Assembly: GCF_040054535.1 (NCBI RefSeq)
Contig: NC_090795.1
Coordinates: 1,103,501 to 1,167,500, forward strand
DNA from: Antennarius striatus
Taxonomy: Eukaryota > Chordata > Actinopteri > Lophiiformes > Antennariidae
DNA: 64,000 bases
Direction of reading: 5' to 3'
This document shows, piece by piece, positions 32,040-39,600 of this stretch. A program made the position numbers and the translations under genes. The notes beneath the pieces are model-generated. The model did not search any database. It was not told the origin of the DNA and saw only the letters and a list, made by a program, of their open reading frames with translations. Numbering within the stretch: the stretch's first letter is position 1; every line of letters starts with the position of its first letter.

Positions 32040-32859
32040 GTTGATTCCCACTCTTCCTGCCTATTGATCCCCATCAATAATTCTTAACACACGCTGATGG
32101 GTTGATACTGACTCTTAGTAATCAGAACCAGTCAGTGTTATTGATTATTGATCAGAGCTACAGATCAAACTGATTCGTTCTGAATGGATCTCGTCTAAAC
32201 AAGTGTTGTTGAGTCTGGACCACGAGTCAAGGTTCCATCCTGAGGACTTATCAGTGACGGAGCCTGTCAGACGACACCGAGGGTGAAGGCTGCACTTAGT
32301 CTGTTTTAACATTAAAACTACAGCGAGCTAACGGCTAACCCGGCTAGCTGCTCTGTAATTTAAGGGTTGAAATTCAATCCACACAAACTTCCTCTTTGAA
32401 TCACCACAAAAAATAAAAATCACTGAAATATTAAAATTTCACAAATTACATTATGGATATCCAATCAAATGGTTGTATTTGATCACATGACACAGCCTTT
32501 ATCCAACTCTCTTCAGAACATTATTAGATTAAATTATCAGGTCAGGAAATTTTTGATCAGATGGTATAAATTTACAGATTTTTATAAAAAAAATTACATT
32601 ATTGATGAAACAAACTCTCCACTCTGATCAGATTGATTGATTATTGATCAGCTAAGCATAAATTCATTAAAATCAAAGATTCTTCCTGTTTAAAGAATTT
32701 TGGTGATGAAGAACCTGGAACTGGTTCCACCTGATCCTCAGTAGTGCAACAGCAGAACACAGAGGACCCCCCCCTGACCCCCCCAGAACCAGAACCCATC
32801 TCACCTCTCTGCTGAGCTGCAGCTCCTCCCAGCAGAACCACCAGCAGCAGCAGCTTCAT
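10758..32859 (-). CDS. lama1: Laminin subunit alpha-1, complete gene
   Basis: Alpha-1 is the long arm of laminin-111/121, the first laminin of embryonic basement membranes. Its N-terminus polymerises, its coiled coil pairs with the beta and gamma chains, and its C-terminal LG domains bind integrins and dystroglycan. I traced 62 coding exons from ATG (32857-32859) to TAG (10758-10760). They total 9,225 nt, exactly 3,075 codons, close to the human length (about 3,075 aa from memory). Domain order: signal peptide, LN, LEa, L4a, LEb, L4b, LEc, coiled coil, LG1-5. Alpha-1 is chosen over alpha-2 from many residue matches, for example '[11 protein letters not shown]', '[11 protein letters not shown]', 'RKQ/RRQAAS' followed by '[11 protein letters not shown]', and '[14 protein letters not shown]'. 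Introns are mostly 70-250 bp, many filled by tandem repeats abutting splice sites. Block entries give exon positions. Borders inside repeats could shift by one unit. Confidence 0.97.
10922..11320. repeat. 31-bp minisatellite in last lama1 intron
   Basis: About 13 copies of 'acaggtgagggtagacgggt' followed by 'taaacagggag', with a shorter variant lacking five to six bases in several copies. It fills nearly the whole final intron, ending three bases before the donor of exon 61 and starting nine bases upstream of the last exon's acceptor. The coding strand reads it as a pyrimidine-rich CTCACCTGTCTCCCTG word. Confidence 0.95.
14223..14928. repeat. AGT/ACT trinucleotide array, 0.7 kb
   Basis: About 700 bases composed almost only of AGT, ACT, AAT and related triplets in mixed order, so AGTACT and ACTAGT palindromes recur throughout. 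It occupies the intron between lama1 exons 49 and 50 and ends flush with the exon 49 donor, which reads GTACTACTACTAG on the coding strand. Both strands give long open frames of Ser/Thr/Ile or Leu/Val; these are by-products of the triplet. Confidence 0.95.
15549..15597. repeat. (GT)n microsatellite abutting exon 46 donor
   Basis: About 24 GT units. On the coding strand the exon 46 donor reads CGCAG|GTGACACACACAC, so the array starts five bases into the intron. Confidence 0.97.
16145..16180. repeat. (GT)n microsatellite abutting exon 44 donor
   Basis: About 18 GT units. The donor of exon 44 reads GTACGTACACACAC on the coding strand. Confidence 0.97.
16187..18931 (-). CDS. lama1: lama1 exons 34-44: coiled-coil domain
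   Basis: Exons: 18789-18931, 18551-18649, 18362-18473, 18128-18284, 17844-18054, 17639-17755, 17397-17560, 17165-17303, 16875-16977, 16602-16718 and 16187-16524. The domain opens with '[19 protein letters not shown]', the conserved Cys pair that starts the laminin long arm. It closes with '[19 protein letters not shown]' and '[13 protein letters not shown]' just before LG1. The sequence between is heptad-rich but poorly conserved, so exon calls here rest on splice sites and phase more than similarity. The exon 39 to 40 intron is only about 78 nt. This region assembles with the beta and gamma chains. Confidence 0.88.
16983..17020. repeat. (CA)n microsatellite abutting exon 42 acceptor
   Basis: About 18 CA units. 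The coding strand reads a (TG)n tract ending TGTGTCTCAG at the exon 42 acceptor, so the array replaces the usual polypyrimidine tract. Confidence 0.97.
17338..17393. repeat. (CA)n microsatellite abutting exon 40 donor
   Basis: About 27 CA units ending at CACTCAC. On the coding strand the donor is GTGAGTGTGTGTG, running straight into the array. Confidence 0.97.
17811..17840. repeat. (GT)n microsatellite abutting exon 38 donor
   Basis: About 14 GT units. The exon 38 donor reads GTGAACACACAC on the coding strand. Opposite in orientation to the array at 17338-17393. Confidence 0.95.
18754..18784. repeat. (GT)n microsatellite abutting exon 34 donor
   Basis: About 15 GT units just downstream (in transcript order) of exon 34, whose donor reads GTAAACACACACAC on the coding strand. 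Confidence 0.95.
18940..18999. repeat. (CA)n microsatellite upstream of exon 34
   Basis: About 29 CA units in the intron before exon 34; the coding strand reads (TG)n then TTTGAACAG at the acceptor. It is inverted relative to the array on the other side of the exon. Confidence 0.97.
19069..22028 (-). CDS. lama1: lama1 exons 26-33: L4b globule and LEc repeats
   Basis: Exons: 21849-22028, 21582-21767, 21370-21497, 21124-21247, 19962-20102, 19574-19692, 19338-19427 and 19069-19262. The second globule (domain IVa) is read as '[19 protein letters not shown]', '[15 protein letters not shown]', '[18 protein letters not shown]', '[18 protein letters not shown]' and '[13 protein letters not shown]'. 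The LEc repeats follow, with '[15 protein letters not shown]', '[19 protein letters not shown]', '[19 protein letters not shown]' and '[16 protein letters not shown]'. A 1-kb pyrimidine-rich minisatellite occupies the intron between exons 29 and 30. Confidence 0.95.
19770..19960. repeat. GTGCTAGC-type degenerate tandem repeat
   Basis: Degenerate copies of a 16- to 18-base unit ('gtgctggtgctagc', 'gtgttagcatgc') fill the intron between lama1 exons 30 and 31 and end at the donor of exon 30. Confidence 0.8.
20103..21100. repeat. 1-kb CAGGTCAGAGAGAGAGA minisatellite
   Basis: Roughly 55 copies of a 17- to 21-base unit 'acaggtcagagagagag' whose length varies by GA dinucleotides. It lies in the intron between lama1 exons 29 and 30 and begins next to the exon 30 acceptor (TCTCTCTGCAG on the coding strand). 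On that strand it is a continuous pyrimidine tract of CTCTCTCTGACCTGT units. Confidence 0.97.
22100..22206. repeat. 29-bp repeat with internal dyad
   Basis: Four copies of 'gtcattactactgtaaata' followed by 'ctacagtaat'. The core TACTGTAAATACTACAGTA is nearly self-complementary. Located in lama1 intron 25. Confidence 0.9.
22500..23070. repeat. GTACTTGTATACTCGT degenerate array
   Basis: About 570 bases of degenerate 7- to 8-base words (GTACTTGT, GTACTCGT, ATACTTGT). It runs flush into the donor of lama1 exon 25, which reads GTGAGTACCAGTGCACGAG on the coding strand, sharing the repeat's GAGTAC word. Confidence 0.93.
23071..27058 (-). CDS. lama1: lama1 exons 13-25: L4a globule and LEb rod
   Basis: Exons: 26900-27058, 26731-26832, 26445-26659, 26186-26297, 26001-26111, 25801-25929, 25142-25228, 24856-25067, 24174-24280, 23842-24022, 23623-23759, 23293-23526 and 23071-23214. 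The L4a (domain IVb) globule runs from '[15 protein letters not shown]' through '[17 protein letters not shown]' to '[13 protein letters not shown]'. The LE repeats follow: '[13 protein letters not shown]', '[12 protein letters not shown]', '[19 protein letters not shown]', '[13 protein letters not shown]', '[20 protein letters not shown]', '[20 protein letters not shown]'. Cysteine spacing is regular and phases agree. A 19-bp minisatellite fills the intron between exons 18 and 19. Confidence 0.95.
23553..23615. repeat. (GT)n microsatellite in lama1 intron 23
   Basis: About 31 GT units in a 96-base intron. The donor of exon 23 reads GTGTGTTCACACAC on the coding strand. Confidence 0.97.
24062..24167. 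repeat. 20-bp minisatellite near exon 21 donor
   Basis: Four to five copies of 'gtgaaggtcactagaaccgt' lie directly next to the exon 21 donor in the intron between exons 21 and 22. Confidence 0.92.
25316..25757. repeat. 19-bp minisatellite GGTTGTGTGATAGTGATCA
   Basis: About 23 copies of a 19-base unit with a common A/G variant (GATAGTG versus GATGGTG), in the lama1 intron between exons 18 and 19. The unit shares the word GTGTGATAGTGA with the separate 21-bp minisatellite at 27518-27672. Confidence 0.97.
26292..26400. repeat. 19-bp minisatellite at exon 16 acceptor
   Basis: Five to six copies of 'agggagacagacgggtcag'. It begins at the exon 16 acceptor, which reads CTGTCTCCCTCAG on the coding strand and forms part of the first repeat unit. 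Confidence 0.95.
26900..28552 (-). CDS. lama1: lama1 exons 7-13: first EGF-like (LEa) rod and start of L4a
   Basis: Exons: 28463-28552, 28230-28347, 27880-28058, 27668-27761, 27342-27499, 27128-27268 and 26900-27058. They encode '[14 protein letters not shown]', '[18 protein letters not shown]', '[10 protein letters not shown]', '[20 protein letters not shown]', '[12 protein letters not shown]' and '[19 protein letters not shown]', typical eight-cysteine LE repeats. Exon 13 enters the L4a globule. The introns between exons 8 and 9 and between 10 and 11 consist largely of short minisatellites and keep the reading frame open from exon to exon (see findings). Exon 10 acceptor choice: the upstream CAG giving '[15 protein letters not shown]' keeps the phase; the one 14 nt further in would not. 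Confidence 0.95.
27518..27672. repeat. 21-bp minisatellite carrying the exon 10 donor
   Basis: About eight copies of a 21-base unit 'gtgtgatagtgacctggtcgt'. On the coding strand each unit contains CCAGGTCACTATC, identical to the true exon 10 donor (CGACCAG|GTCACTATC). The array overlaps the last bases of exon 10, which form the first unit. Confidence 0.95.
27764..27811. repeat. (CA)n microsatellite at exon 10 acceptor
   Basis: About 23 CA units. The coding strand reads (TG)n followed by TTCAG at the exon 10 acceptor. Confidence 0.97.
28060..28212. repeat. 15-bp minisatellite filling lama1 intron 8
   Basis: About ten copies of the 15-base unit 'gagagggagacgggt', starting at the exon 9 acceptor (CCCTCTCAG on the coding strand). 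The unit length is a multiple of three. Confidence 0.95.
28365..28395. repeat. (CA)n microsatellite in lama1 intron 7
   Basis: About 15 CA units in the short intron between lama1 exons 7 and 8. Confidence 0.95.
28553..29408. other. lama1 intron 6, TTAG-rich
   Basis: No coding potential. From about 28735 to 29240 the sequence is a degenerate array of TAGTTAGTTTCTAGTT and TAGTTAGTTTTTAGTT words, with a near-duplicate block at 28995-29060 and 29048-29115, and a (GTTT)n run near 29280. Confidence 0.85.
29409..32859 (-). CDS. lama1: lama1 exons 1-6: signal peptide and LN domain
   Basis: Exons: 32805-32859, 30260-30430, 30065-30177, 29935-29986, 29666-29856 and 29409-29588. Exon 1 encodes '[18 protein letters not shown]', a clean signal peptide that joins in phase to '[15 protein letters not shown]'. 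The LN (domain VI) module then runs through '[18 protein letters not shown]', '[18 protein letters not shown]', '[16 protein letters not shown]', '[18 protein letters not shown]' and '[19 protein letters not shown]'. This module mediates laminin network polymerisation. The start is fixed because the ATG is immediately followed by the signal peptide and the next in-frame material matches the family. Intron 1 (30431-32804) is the longest in the gene. Confidence 0.95.
30431..32804. other. lama1 intron 1
   Basis: 2.4 kb without recognisable exons. It contains AT-rich sequence, (CA)n arrays at 31304-31358 and 31996-32037, and a GC-rich CpG-containing patch at 31440-31620. That patch holds two to three copies of 'gggcggggccaacgcgcctc', i.e. 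clustered GC boxes. First introns of this kind often hold regulatory elements, but nothing more specific can be read here. Confidence 0.6.
31535..31620. promoter_or_regulatory. GC-box-bearing tandem repeat in lama1 intron 1
   Basis: Two and a half copies of a 29-base unit containing GGGGCGGGGC (Sp-type GC box) and the palindromic GGCGCGTTGGCC-like word. This is one of the few CpG-dense patches in the intron. Possible internal promoter or enhancer; inference only. Confidence 0.25.
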
Positions 32860-34915
32860 GGCTGCAGAACTGGAACCACCTGGACGTAGACCTGGACTGG
32901 GGTCTGGACTAAACCCTGGACCAACTGGTTCTGGACTGGGTTCTGGACTCGGCGGCTGAATCGACCCGCTCAGGAGGAATGTGTTGCTCAGAGTCGCCGT
33001 TGGCATGCCACACTGACTCCCTCATTCATTCAGCTCAATAAGACCTGGGGGGTTTTGGAGTGGGGGGGGGGCAGACTGTACCATCTCATGGTGAGAGGGG
33101 GGTGGATTTCTTCTTATTTAACTCTTAATTTTATGTTTTATTGATTCCTCTTCTTGATTTCACTCCTTTGTTTTGTTTTTGACTCATTTTTTTCACAGTT
33201 AAAACAAATATTTTCCTCCTTTATCGAATCAATAGATAATCGATCAATACGTCATGAAGTCCTGAGGGACTTAAGTCAGTTGTGATGCTTCAGGGACAGA
33301 AAATGATTCAGCAGAGAGTTTTAACTCCACAGCTCTGGGCTGGTGCCGATCAATCGATCGGTTCCAATCGATCTGATCGGCCCGAACAGAAGCGATCGAT
33401 TCTGTGATCAATCGGAGGAAGCCAGATCGTCCAGCATGGAAAGAGTTAAGTCTTGTAAAAACAGCGGTCTGCTCCTTTAACTGCATCCATTCAGCTCCGA
33501 CCATTGTCCCACATGGGAATGGGGGGTTTGAGGGGGCTAGGGGGGGGTTTAGGGGTTTGGGGGGGGCGATGATCTCCGGGGGAGGTGTGTCATTTATTCA
33601 AACATTTATTAAAAAAAGTTAATTTTTTAAATCTGTTAATTTTATTCTGTCGTTTTGAAAACAAGTTTTTCAGTTTTCTCTTCTTTTTTAAAGTTCTTTC
33701 TAAATAATTTTTGTATTAAAACAATTAAAATTTTCATTTATTTTACAGTTTTAAACTCAGCAGTTCCTCTTTCTGACCACCAGGGGGAGACCAACGAGCA
33801 GCAGTTTCTCCTGACCGGTAATAAACTTTCTCCTTTTATTTTTTTATTGTGTTTTGATTTTATTGCTCCGGCTGTTTTGATATACCTGGAAAGGGGGAGG
33901 AGCTATCTGTGCCGTCATACTTCCTGTCATGAAATTCCAGGTGTTTACGTTCGTAACCGTCAGATAAAGTTACGGCCAGCGGCGCTGATCCGCTGTGGAA
34001 TGCAATAAAACGCACATTTGTTCTTTTTCTGGCCCGACAGAAAAACCAGGAAATCCCATGAGCTCATCTGAGCGACTTTCACACCTGTTGCACGAACGCA
34101 GTGACCTCTGGGAAACCAGGAAGTCCTGGACAGCCCCGCCCCTCAGGTTAGCCCTCGTTGCTATTTTTAGAGCCATTCTGTTTTTAGCTCAACACACCTG
34201 AGAGACAAAAATATATCCAAAGTCGTTCGTCAGATTGTGACGAAAGGAACAGGCAGGGAAATTTACGAGGAATAAAAGATTCAAAATTAAACTTTAATGA
34301 GTTCAGTGTGTGAGTGAAAAATCAAAGTAACAGGCGGCGCCTGAACGCAACAATAAACCTGCTGACTCAGGCGATTAGAAGGAAGGTTTCAAGTTTAGGG
34401 TTTTTGTTAAAATGAGTCAAAGATGACAAATTTAAAAAAAAAAAAGTAATCTAAAATTTAAAGAAAAACATTTTTTTTCGTTCTGAATATGTGGGAATGG
34501 ATTGAATTGATTGATAAAGCTAATAATCCTGATTTTTAAGCTCAGTGTTTGTTTCCGGGTAAGGGGCGAAACATATTTTACAAAATTTAATTTTTAAAAT
34601 TTCAACAGCAACAAAAACCGAATTCAAAAAAAAAAATGCAGATTTAGTTTTAATTCTCTTTCCGGTCGGCCTTTTTTGTCATTGTTTATTAAGAATCTGC
34701 TTTGAACCCAGAGTTTATTGCTTTCCTGCACACCTTTGTTCTCGCCTACGAGGAGGCGTGTCTTCCTGGCGCCCGTCCAAACCTTCGCGCGTGTCGTTTC
34801 ACAATCGGGCAACGCCCCCGAGGCCGCTCTACTTAAGGCGAGCCGCTCACCTTGAGCGTCAAACAAACTCGCCTCGGCTTCTCCGGCGTCGATCTGCAGA
34901 ACGAACAAACTCGCC
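32860..34915. other. lama1 / chemokine divergent intergenic region
   Basis: Two genes transcribed away from each other are separated by 2.06 kb. It includes the lama1 5' UTR and promoter (from 32860 upward) and the chemokine promoter. No TATA box is evident for lama1. G-runs occur at 33060-33075 and 33525-33570. The remainder is AT-rich with no supportable exon. Confidence 0.6.
34828..34840 (+). promoter_or_regulatory. TATA-like element of the chemokine gene
   Basis: TCTACTTAAGGCG lies about 80 bases upstream of the ATG. It is the only TATA-like word near the start, in otherwise GC-rich promoter sequence. Weak evidence. Confidence 0.25.
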
Positions 34916-35581
34916 ATGACAACCAGCGTTCGCCTCGTGGGAGCGGCGTGCTTCCTCCTCATCCTCAGCAGCTTCATCGCCGGCGGGCGGACAGGTGAGT
35001 CCGGCGCAGGTCGCCTCACGGCTTTTAATTAAAAAAAAAACATATTTCATTCATTTTGTTTTTTTAAACTTTCGGCGCCGTTTCTTTCACAGCGAGCTGC
35101 TGCCTGAAGTACGTCAGGCGCCCGTTTCCATGCCAACGGCTACAGGACTACGCCATCCAGACCATCACGAACTCCTGCGACATCAACGCCGTCATGTGAG
35201 TCCAGTTTGAACCCAAGTCTTGCTGCAAAGTTCTAGACAGATGAATGATTGGATGCTAACGTTGGCGGCTACATGTGGGCGGGCTTTCCTGGGTCACATG
35301 ACCAGGATCAGTCCTTTAGACTGACAGGTGATCTCTTTGTGGATCCACAGATTCCAGGTTCTGGGGCGGTTCGTTTGCGCCGACCCGGCGGCCAGCTGGA
35401 CCCTCAGGGGGGTGGAGTGTCTCCGGTGAGCATCCGACGCGCCTGATTGGCTGCTTCACACCTGTCCGACGCTCACACCTTCACTTCCTGTCTTCTTCTT
35501 CTCTTCTGCAGAAACCGGAGGAGAAAAATCACACAATCCAAACCTCAAGGGTACGAAAAGGACGGGAAGATCTCAGCTTGA
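34916..35581 (+). CDS. CC chemokine with six cysteines
   Basis: A small secreted leukocyte chemoattractant. Exons: 34916-34994, 35093-35195, 35351-35425 and 35512-35581, giving 327 nt and 108 aa with phases in agreement. Exon 1 encodes a signal peptide ('GAACFLLILSSFIAGGRT'). The mature start 'ASCCLKYVRRPFPCQRLQDY' has the adjacent CC pair. C3 is in 'NSCDINAVIFQVL', C4 in 'RFVCADP', and the alpha-helix segment is 'ASWTLRGVECLRN'. A basic tail 'RRRKITQSKPQGYEK' follows. Two extra cysteines (FPC and ECL) could form a third disulphide, as in some CC chemokines. The 'CDINAVIF' segment resembles CCL20, but fish CC lineages are too diverse for me to name it. It is the only gene on this strand between lama1 and cnksr2. 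Confidence 0.92.
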
Positions 35582-35782
35582 AAACCGACGATAACCAGAA
35601 AATCTGGATTTAAAGCACTTTTACCTTTAATGTGACTTTTGTTTATTTGTTTTTTTCCCTTTTAACTGTTGTTTTTGTGAATGTGAGTAAACAGTCGACT
35701 ATAAGCTGTAGCAGTAGGTTTGCGTTGTAAAAGAGATGAAGCTCTTTTATGTTTTGAAGAAGTTTTGAATGTCAAATAATTT

Positions 35783-35788
35783 ATTAAA
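35783..35788 (+). terminator. Candidate polyadenylation signal of the chemokine gene
   Basis: ATTAAA about 200 bases after the stop codon, in AT-rich sequence, followed by TTTGTGTCTTTG. ATTAAA is the commonest variant hexamer. Confidence 0.45.
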
Positions 35789-36359
35789 TTCTTGGTTTAA
35801 TATTAATATTTGTGTCTTTGTTTATTTTCAAAATGAAGCTCCTCCTACTTTATTTACTGTTGTTTATTATTTTTCTGCAATAATGTATTGAAGGTTAACC
35901 CCGTCCGCTGCAGATGCTCCACATGAGAAAAAAACAAAACACCCTCCTCTTTTTTCTGACTCCGCCTACCAGGAAATATTTCATGCACAGCACCAATCAG
36001 ATTCCTGGCTGGTTGTGACATCATAGCTTCCGGGGGCGGAGACATTTCTCCTGTTTGAACTGCCCACACACTTGAAACCAAACCCACACCCACCTGCAGA
36101 GAGGGGTGTGGCTAGCTGGAAGGTATTTTAAAACCACAGAGATAAACAGGCATCCCATAATATTAATAACAATAATAGTAGTAATGATAATGATGATGAT
36201 AGAAGTATTTACAATTAAAACTTGCTATCCAAAGCTGTCTGAATCAAAATAAAATGTTAAATTTTTTCAAATTTGGAAGTAAAATCTAAAATGTTTTGAT
36301 TAAAACTATTGGAATAAAACGATTTTGTTTTAATTCCGTTGATGGAATCATGTTTACAG

Positions 36360-36365
36360 TTTATT
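36360..36365 (-). terminator. Candidate polyadenylation signal of the TLR gene
   Basis: TTTATT on the plus strand reads AATAAA on the coding strand, about 245 bases past the TLR stop codon. Confidence 0.45.
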
Positions 36366-36607
36366 TCTTACATGAGGGTAAAAACAGAATCAGATCAAAG
36401 CTTTTTTTTTCTTGTTGTAATTTTAAACCACATGTTGTAAACGTAATAAATCTGGTGCGACTGTTCACACTGGTTTCACACCGGTCAGGAATCACATCTG
36501 ATTCTGGATCACGTCAACGTATCCCAGAAATCAAAGCAGGCCGACGTGAAACAGCTGATAAACATATTTAATACTAAAACTCCGCTGGTCGATTTCGACC
36601 AATCAGC

Positions 36608-39600
36608 TCACTCCTGCCTGTCCACCACCGTCAGGTGGAGCCGCTCGTCCTCGCGGTTCTCCCCGGACCTCAGGGCCAGGCGGAGTTTCTCCCAGAACAC
36701 CTCGGGGTGCTCCTGCGCCCTCGGCCAGCTGATGTAGGTCTTCCTCTTCAGCAGCTTCTTCATCCGGTAGAGGGGGGACAGCCGGCAGGTGGGAATGTCC
36801 TCCAGGAAGACCAGGATCAGGACGTCCTTCTGCTCGTCGAACAGCCGGAAGCTGAAAAGAGACGCGCCGAGTCAGCGCTTTCAAAGTGATCCGATTGTTC
36901 ACACGGAGCCCAGTGGAAAAACAGTTACGATGCGGTTGATTTGAAATTAGCATGTCACTTCCTGTTTAACTTTTTCCTTTACACCTGCCGCCTTTGTGGT
37001 TAACCCCGCCCCTTTGATTGCTGCAGTTTCACCTGCGGTGGCATTGGCTCCCCGCCCGACAGGATTGCCGTGTGCGACGTCACGCCCCACGCTGGAAAGT
37101 TAGCAGCCAATCAGGGTGGAGGATAACAAGGCAAGGCTGTCGCGCGTCACTGGCTGGGTCACATGACTGAAGCTGAGACTGTCAAAAACTTCTATTGTGT
37201 CATATGATCGAAACAATGATATCATCATGGGGGGTCCTATTGGAGTTTGGACCGGCTTCATGTGAAGTTCAGCAAGTAAATAATTTTATTGTGTTTTTTT
37301 ATATCGTTGCTCAGCAAAAAGTAAAAAGATTTCCGCACTTTTTCCGCAGTTTTTAATTTTCATCAGAACCTGATTCCCACTGAAAGATGCGGTTGGATCC
37401 ACGCTGGCGTACAGTCAGTTGACCCCTGACCCCTGACCCCTCACCTGGCCACCTGGATCTCTCTGGAGCACCACTCGCTCTCCAGGTACCGGCGGCTGAT
37501 CACACAGATGGTCTTCCTGCTTCCATAGATGGCGTCTGTGATGTTGTCGATGATGGGTTTACCTGAAGAAGAAGGGGAAGAAGAAGGGTACCACAGTGCC
37601 ACCTTCTGGAGTAAGGATGGAAGTACAACTGAAGGTACAGATCAAGTTAACGAGACAAAAAAACAACTATAGGACAAAATTCAAAGGATTCAACTCAGAA
37701 TTTATTGTGAACTTCCAAAATTGAACAGCTAGTGATGGATCTGGTTCTTTTTCACCAGTTTGAGAACAAATCAGACCAGCATGCTTTCAAAAACTGAGTT
37801 GTAAATCTTTGGAAACGTCCACCAGAGGAACAGCAACACTCAATACTTTCACAAATCGGTTGGATAAATACTGGAAGGACCATCCGATGAAGTAAAACCG
37901 GAAAGTAGAAGAAGAGCCTCAACCAACATGAAGCTCATCTCACGAGATCTGGGCACTGAGGTATCCAACCTGCACCCAGAATCCATTTAAGGTAACAAGG
38001 TAAGAACTACTTTACCAAATTTAATCAAAGACCTTTAACCCTAACCCTAACCATGACCCTAACCGAGAACCTACGAGAACTGTGTAGGTTCTCTCTTATC
38101 CAGGTCATGGTTCTACAAAGCTGTTTAAATCAATCCGCTGGACTTCAAGAAACTGTCTTGAAGACATTTCACCTCTCATCCAACAGGCTTCTTCAGCTGT
38201 AGTGAGAACTTCACAATAAAACTGAAGAAGCCTCTTGGATGAGAAGTGAAATGTCTTCCAAGAAATTTAAAGTCTAGTAGATTGATTTAAACAGCTTTGG
38301 ATGTCTTTGGGCAATTTGTGTGTAACCCTGTAAGAGTCTGACGGACCAACAACTAGCTAATTAACTATCTAACTAACTGTGATCTGCTCATGGGTAATGG
38401 CGGTCTTACCTGGCTCGAAGTCACGGTGGTGGAGACATAACCTCCAACCCTGCTCTCCTTCCAGTTTGGGCAGCAACTCTCCGACGACCCACGGCTCGTC
38501 ATGGGCATTGTAGGAGACGAAGGCGTCGTACTGATTCAAAATCTTCTTGTTTTTATTCTTGGTATCAAACAGCAAAGCCAAGAAGAAGTAGTAGGCGTAC
38601 GTCAGATGCCACCGCAGGAAGTGGTAGGTGAAGGACGCTACCAGAAGGAGGATGGTGGCACAGGTGGTGGAGATGAAGCAGATGAATTCGGTGTCGACCA
38701 CACAGAAGTGAATGTCAAAGTCCAGCAGTTTGGTACCTCGCAGGTCTGAAGGGTAGTTACACTCAAAGTTGTAGGCGTCGAAAACTTGGGTGCGGTTGTT
38801 TTCTCGCACCCACCGAATGAACCAGGCGTTATCGCAGTCACAGAAGAAGCTGTTTCCTTGGATGTCCACATACTCGAGGGCTGGTAAGGACTTGATCACG
38901 TCCTCACTGATGACCGAATACGTGTTCTTCCTCGCCTGCATGAACCTCAGTTGGGTAAGGTTGGCGTCTGTCAGGAAATCCAAAGATCTAAGGGTTATCC
39001 TTGACATGTAGAGATTTTCAAGACTCTGGATTGGGTAGAACAACTCCGGAGAGAGGTCGCTGAGCTCATTGGAGCTGATGTCCAGCGTTTGCAGTCGAGG
39101 CGTATGACTGAACATGCCGTTATTCAGGGTTAGGAGCTGACAGTTCCTGGTACTGAAATACAAAAGGTTGGTGAGACCTTGCAGGATGTTGGAGGGCAGC
39201 GAGGACTTTCCTCTCCGGTGTTGGGAAAGCAAGACCAAGTTCTCCAGGTGGGACAGCCGAGAAAACGGTGGATGAACCAAAGGTGAGCTGTCATCGTATC
39301 TGATGTGGTTTGTCCTCAGATCCAAGGTCCTCAGATTGATCAGATCATCGAAAACCCCGTTTTGTATTTGGTGTTTGTTGAGTTCATTGGACTGCAGCTG
39401 AATACTTGTGAGGTTCGTCAATCCGAAGAAAGACCCGTTTACCAATATGCTTATTTGATTTTGTTGTAAAAACAAGTTCCTGAGCGACGCTAAGCCCCCG
39501 AATTCGCCCCGTTTAATGGCGGTGAGCTTGTTGTCATTCAGATGCAGCTGCTGAAGTCTTGGCAAGAACTTTCTGAAAGCACCATTTAATATGGAGATGC

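Larger units (their letters stand above)
35582..36607. other. Chemokine / TLR convergent intergenic region
   Basis: About 1 kb between the stops of convergent genes: chemokine 3' UTR, AT-rich sequence, a short (ATAATG/GATGAT) run near 36160-36200, and the TLR 3' UTR on the minus strand. No coding segment seen. Confidence 0.7.
37563..38409 (-). other. First TIR-domain intron of the TLR gene
   Basis: 847 bases between the BB-loop halves. It contains a short telomere-like run (38038-38061) and a foldback element (38116-38299). No coding content. Confidence 0.85.

Noticed and set aside
10758-32859. Assignment as laminin alpha-2
   Set aside because: The domain plan is the same, but residue choices in LN, L4, LE and LG regions follow alpha-1, and the neighbouring protein 4.1 gene fits the EPB41L3-LAMA1 neighbourhood.
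38038-38061. Interstitial telomere marking a chromosome fusion
   Set aside because: Only three to four units, one disrupted; such short runs are common microsatellites in fish.
38369-38409. Protein end 'KTAITHEQITVS' of the large TLR frame as the true C-terminus
   Set aside because: It is intron read-through; a consensus donor precedes it and the two downstream exons complete a canonical TIR domain in phase.
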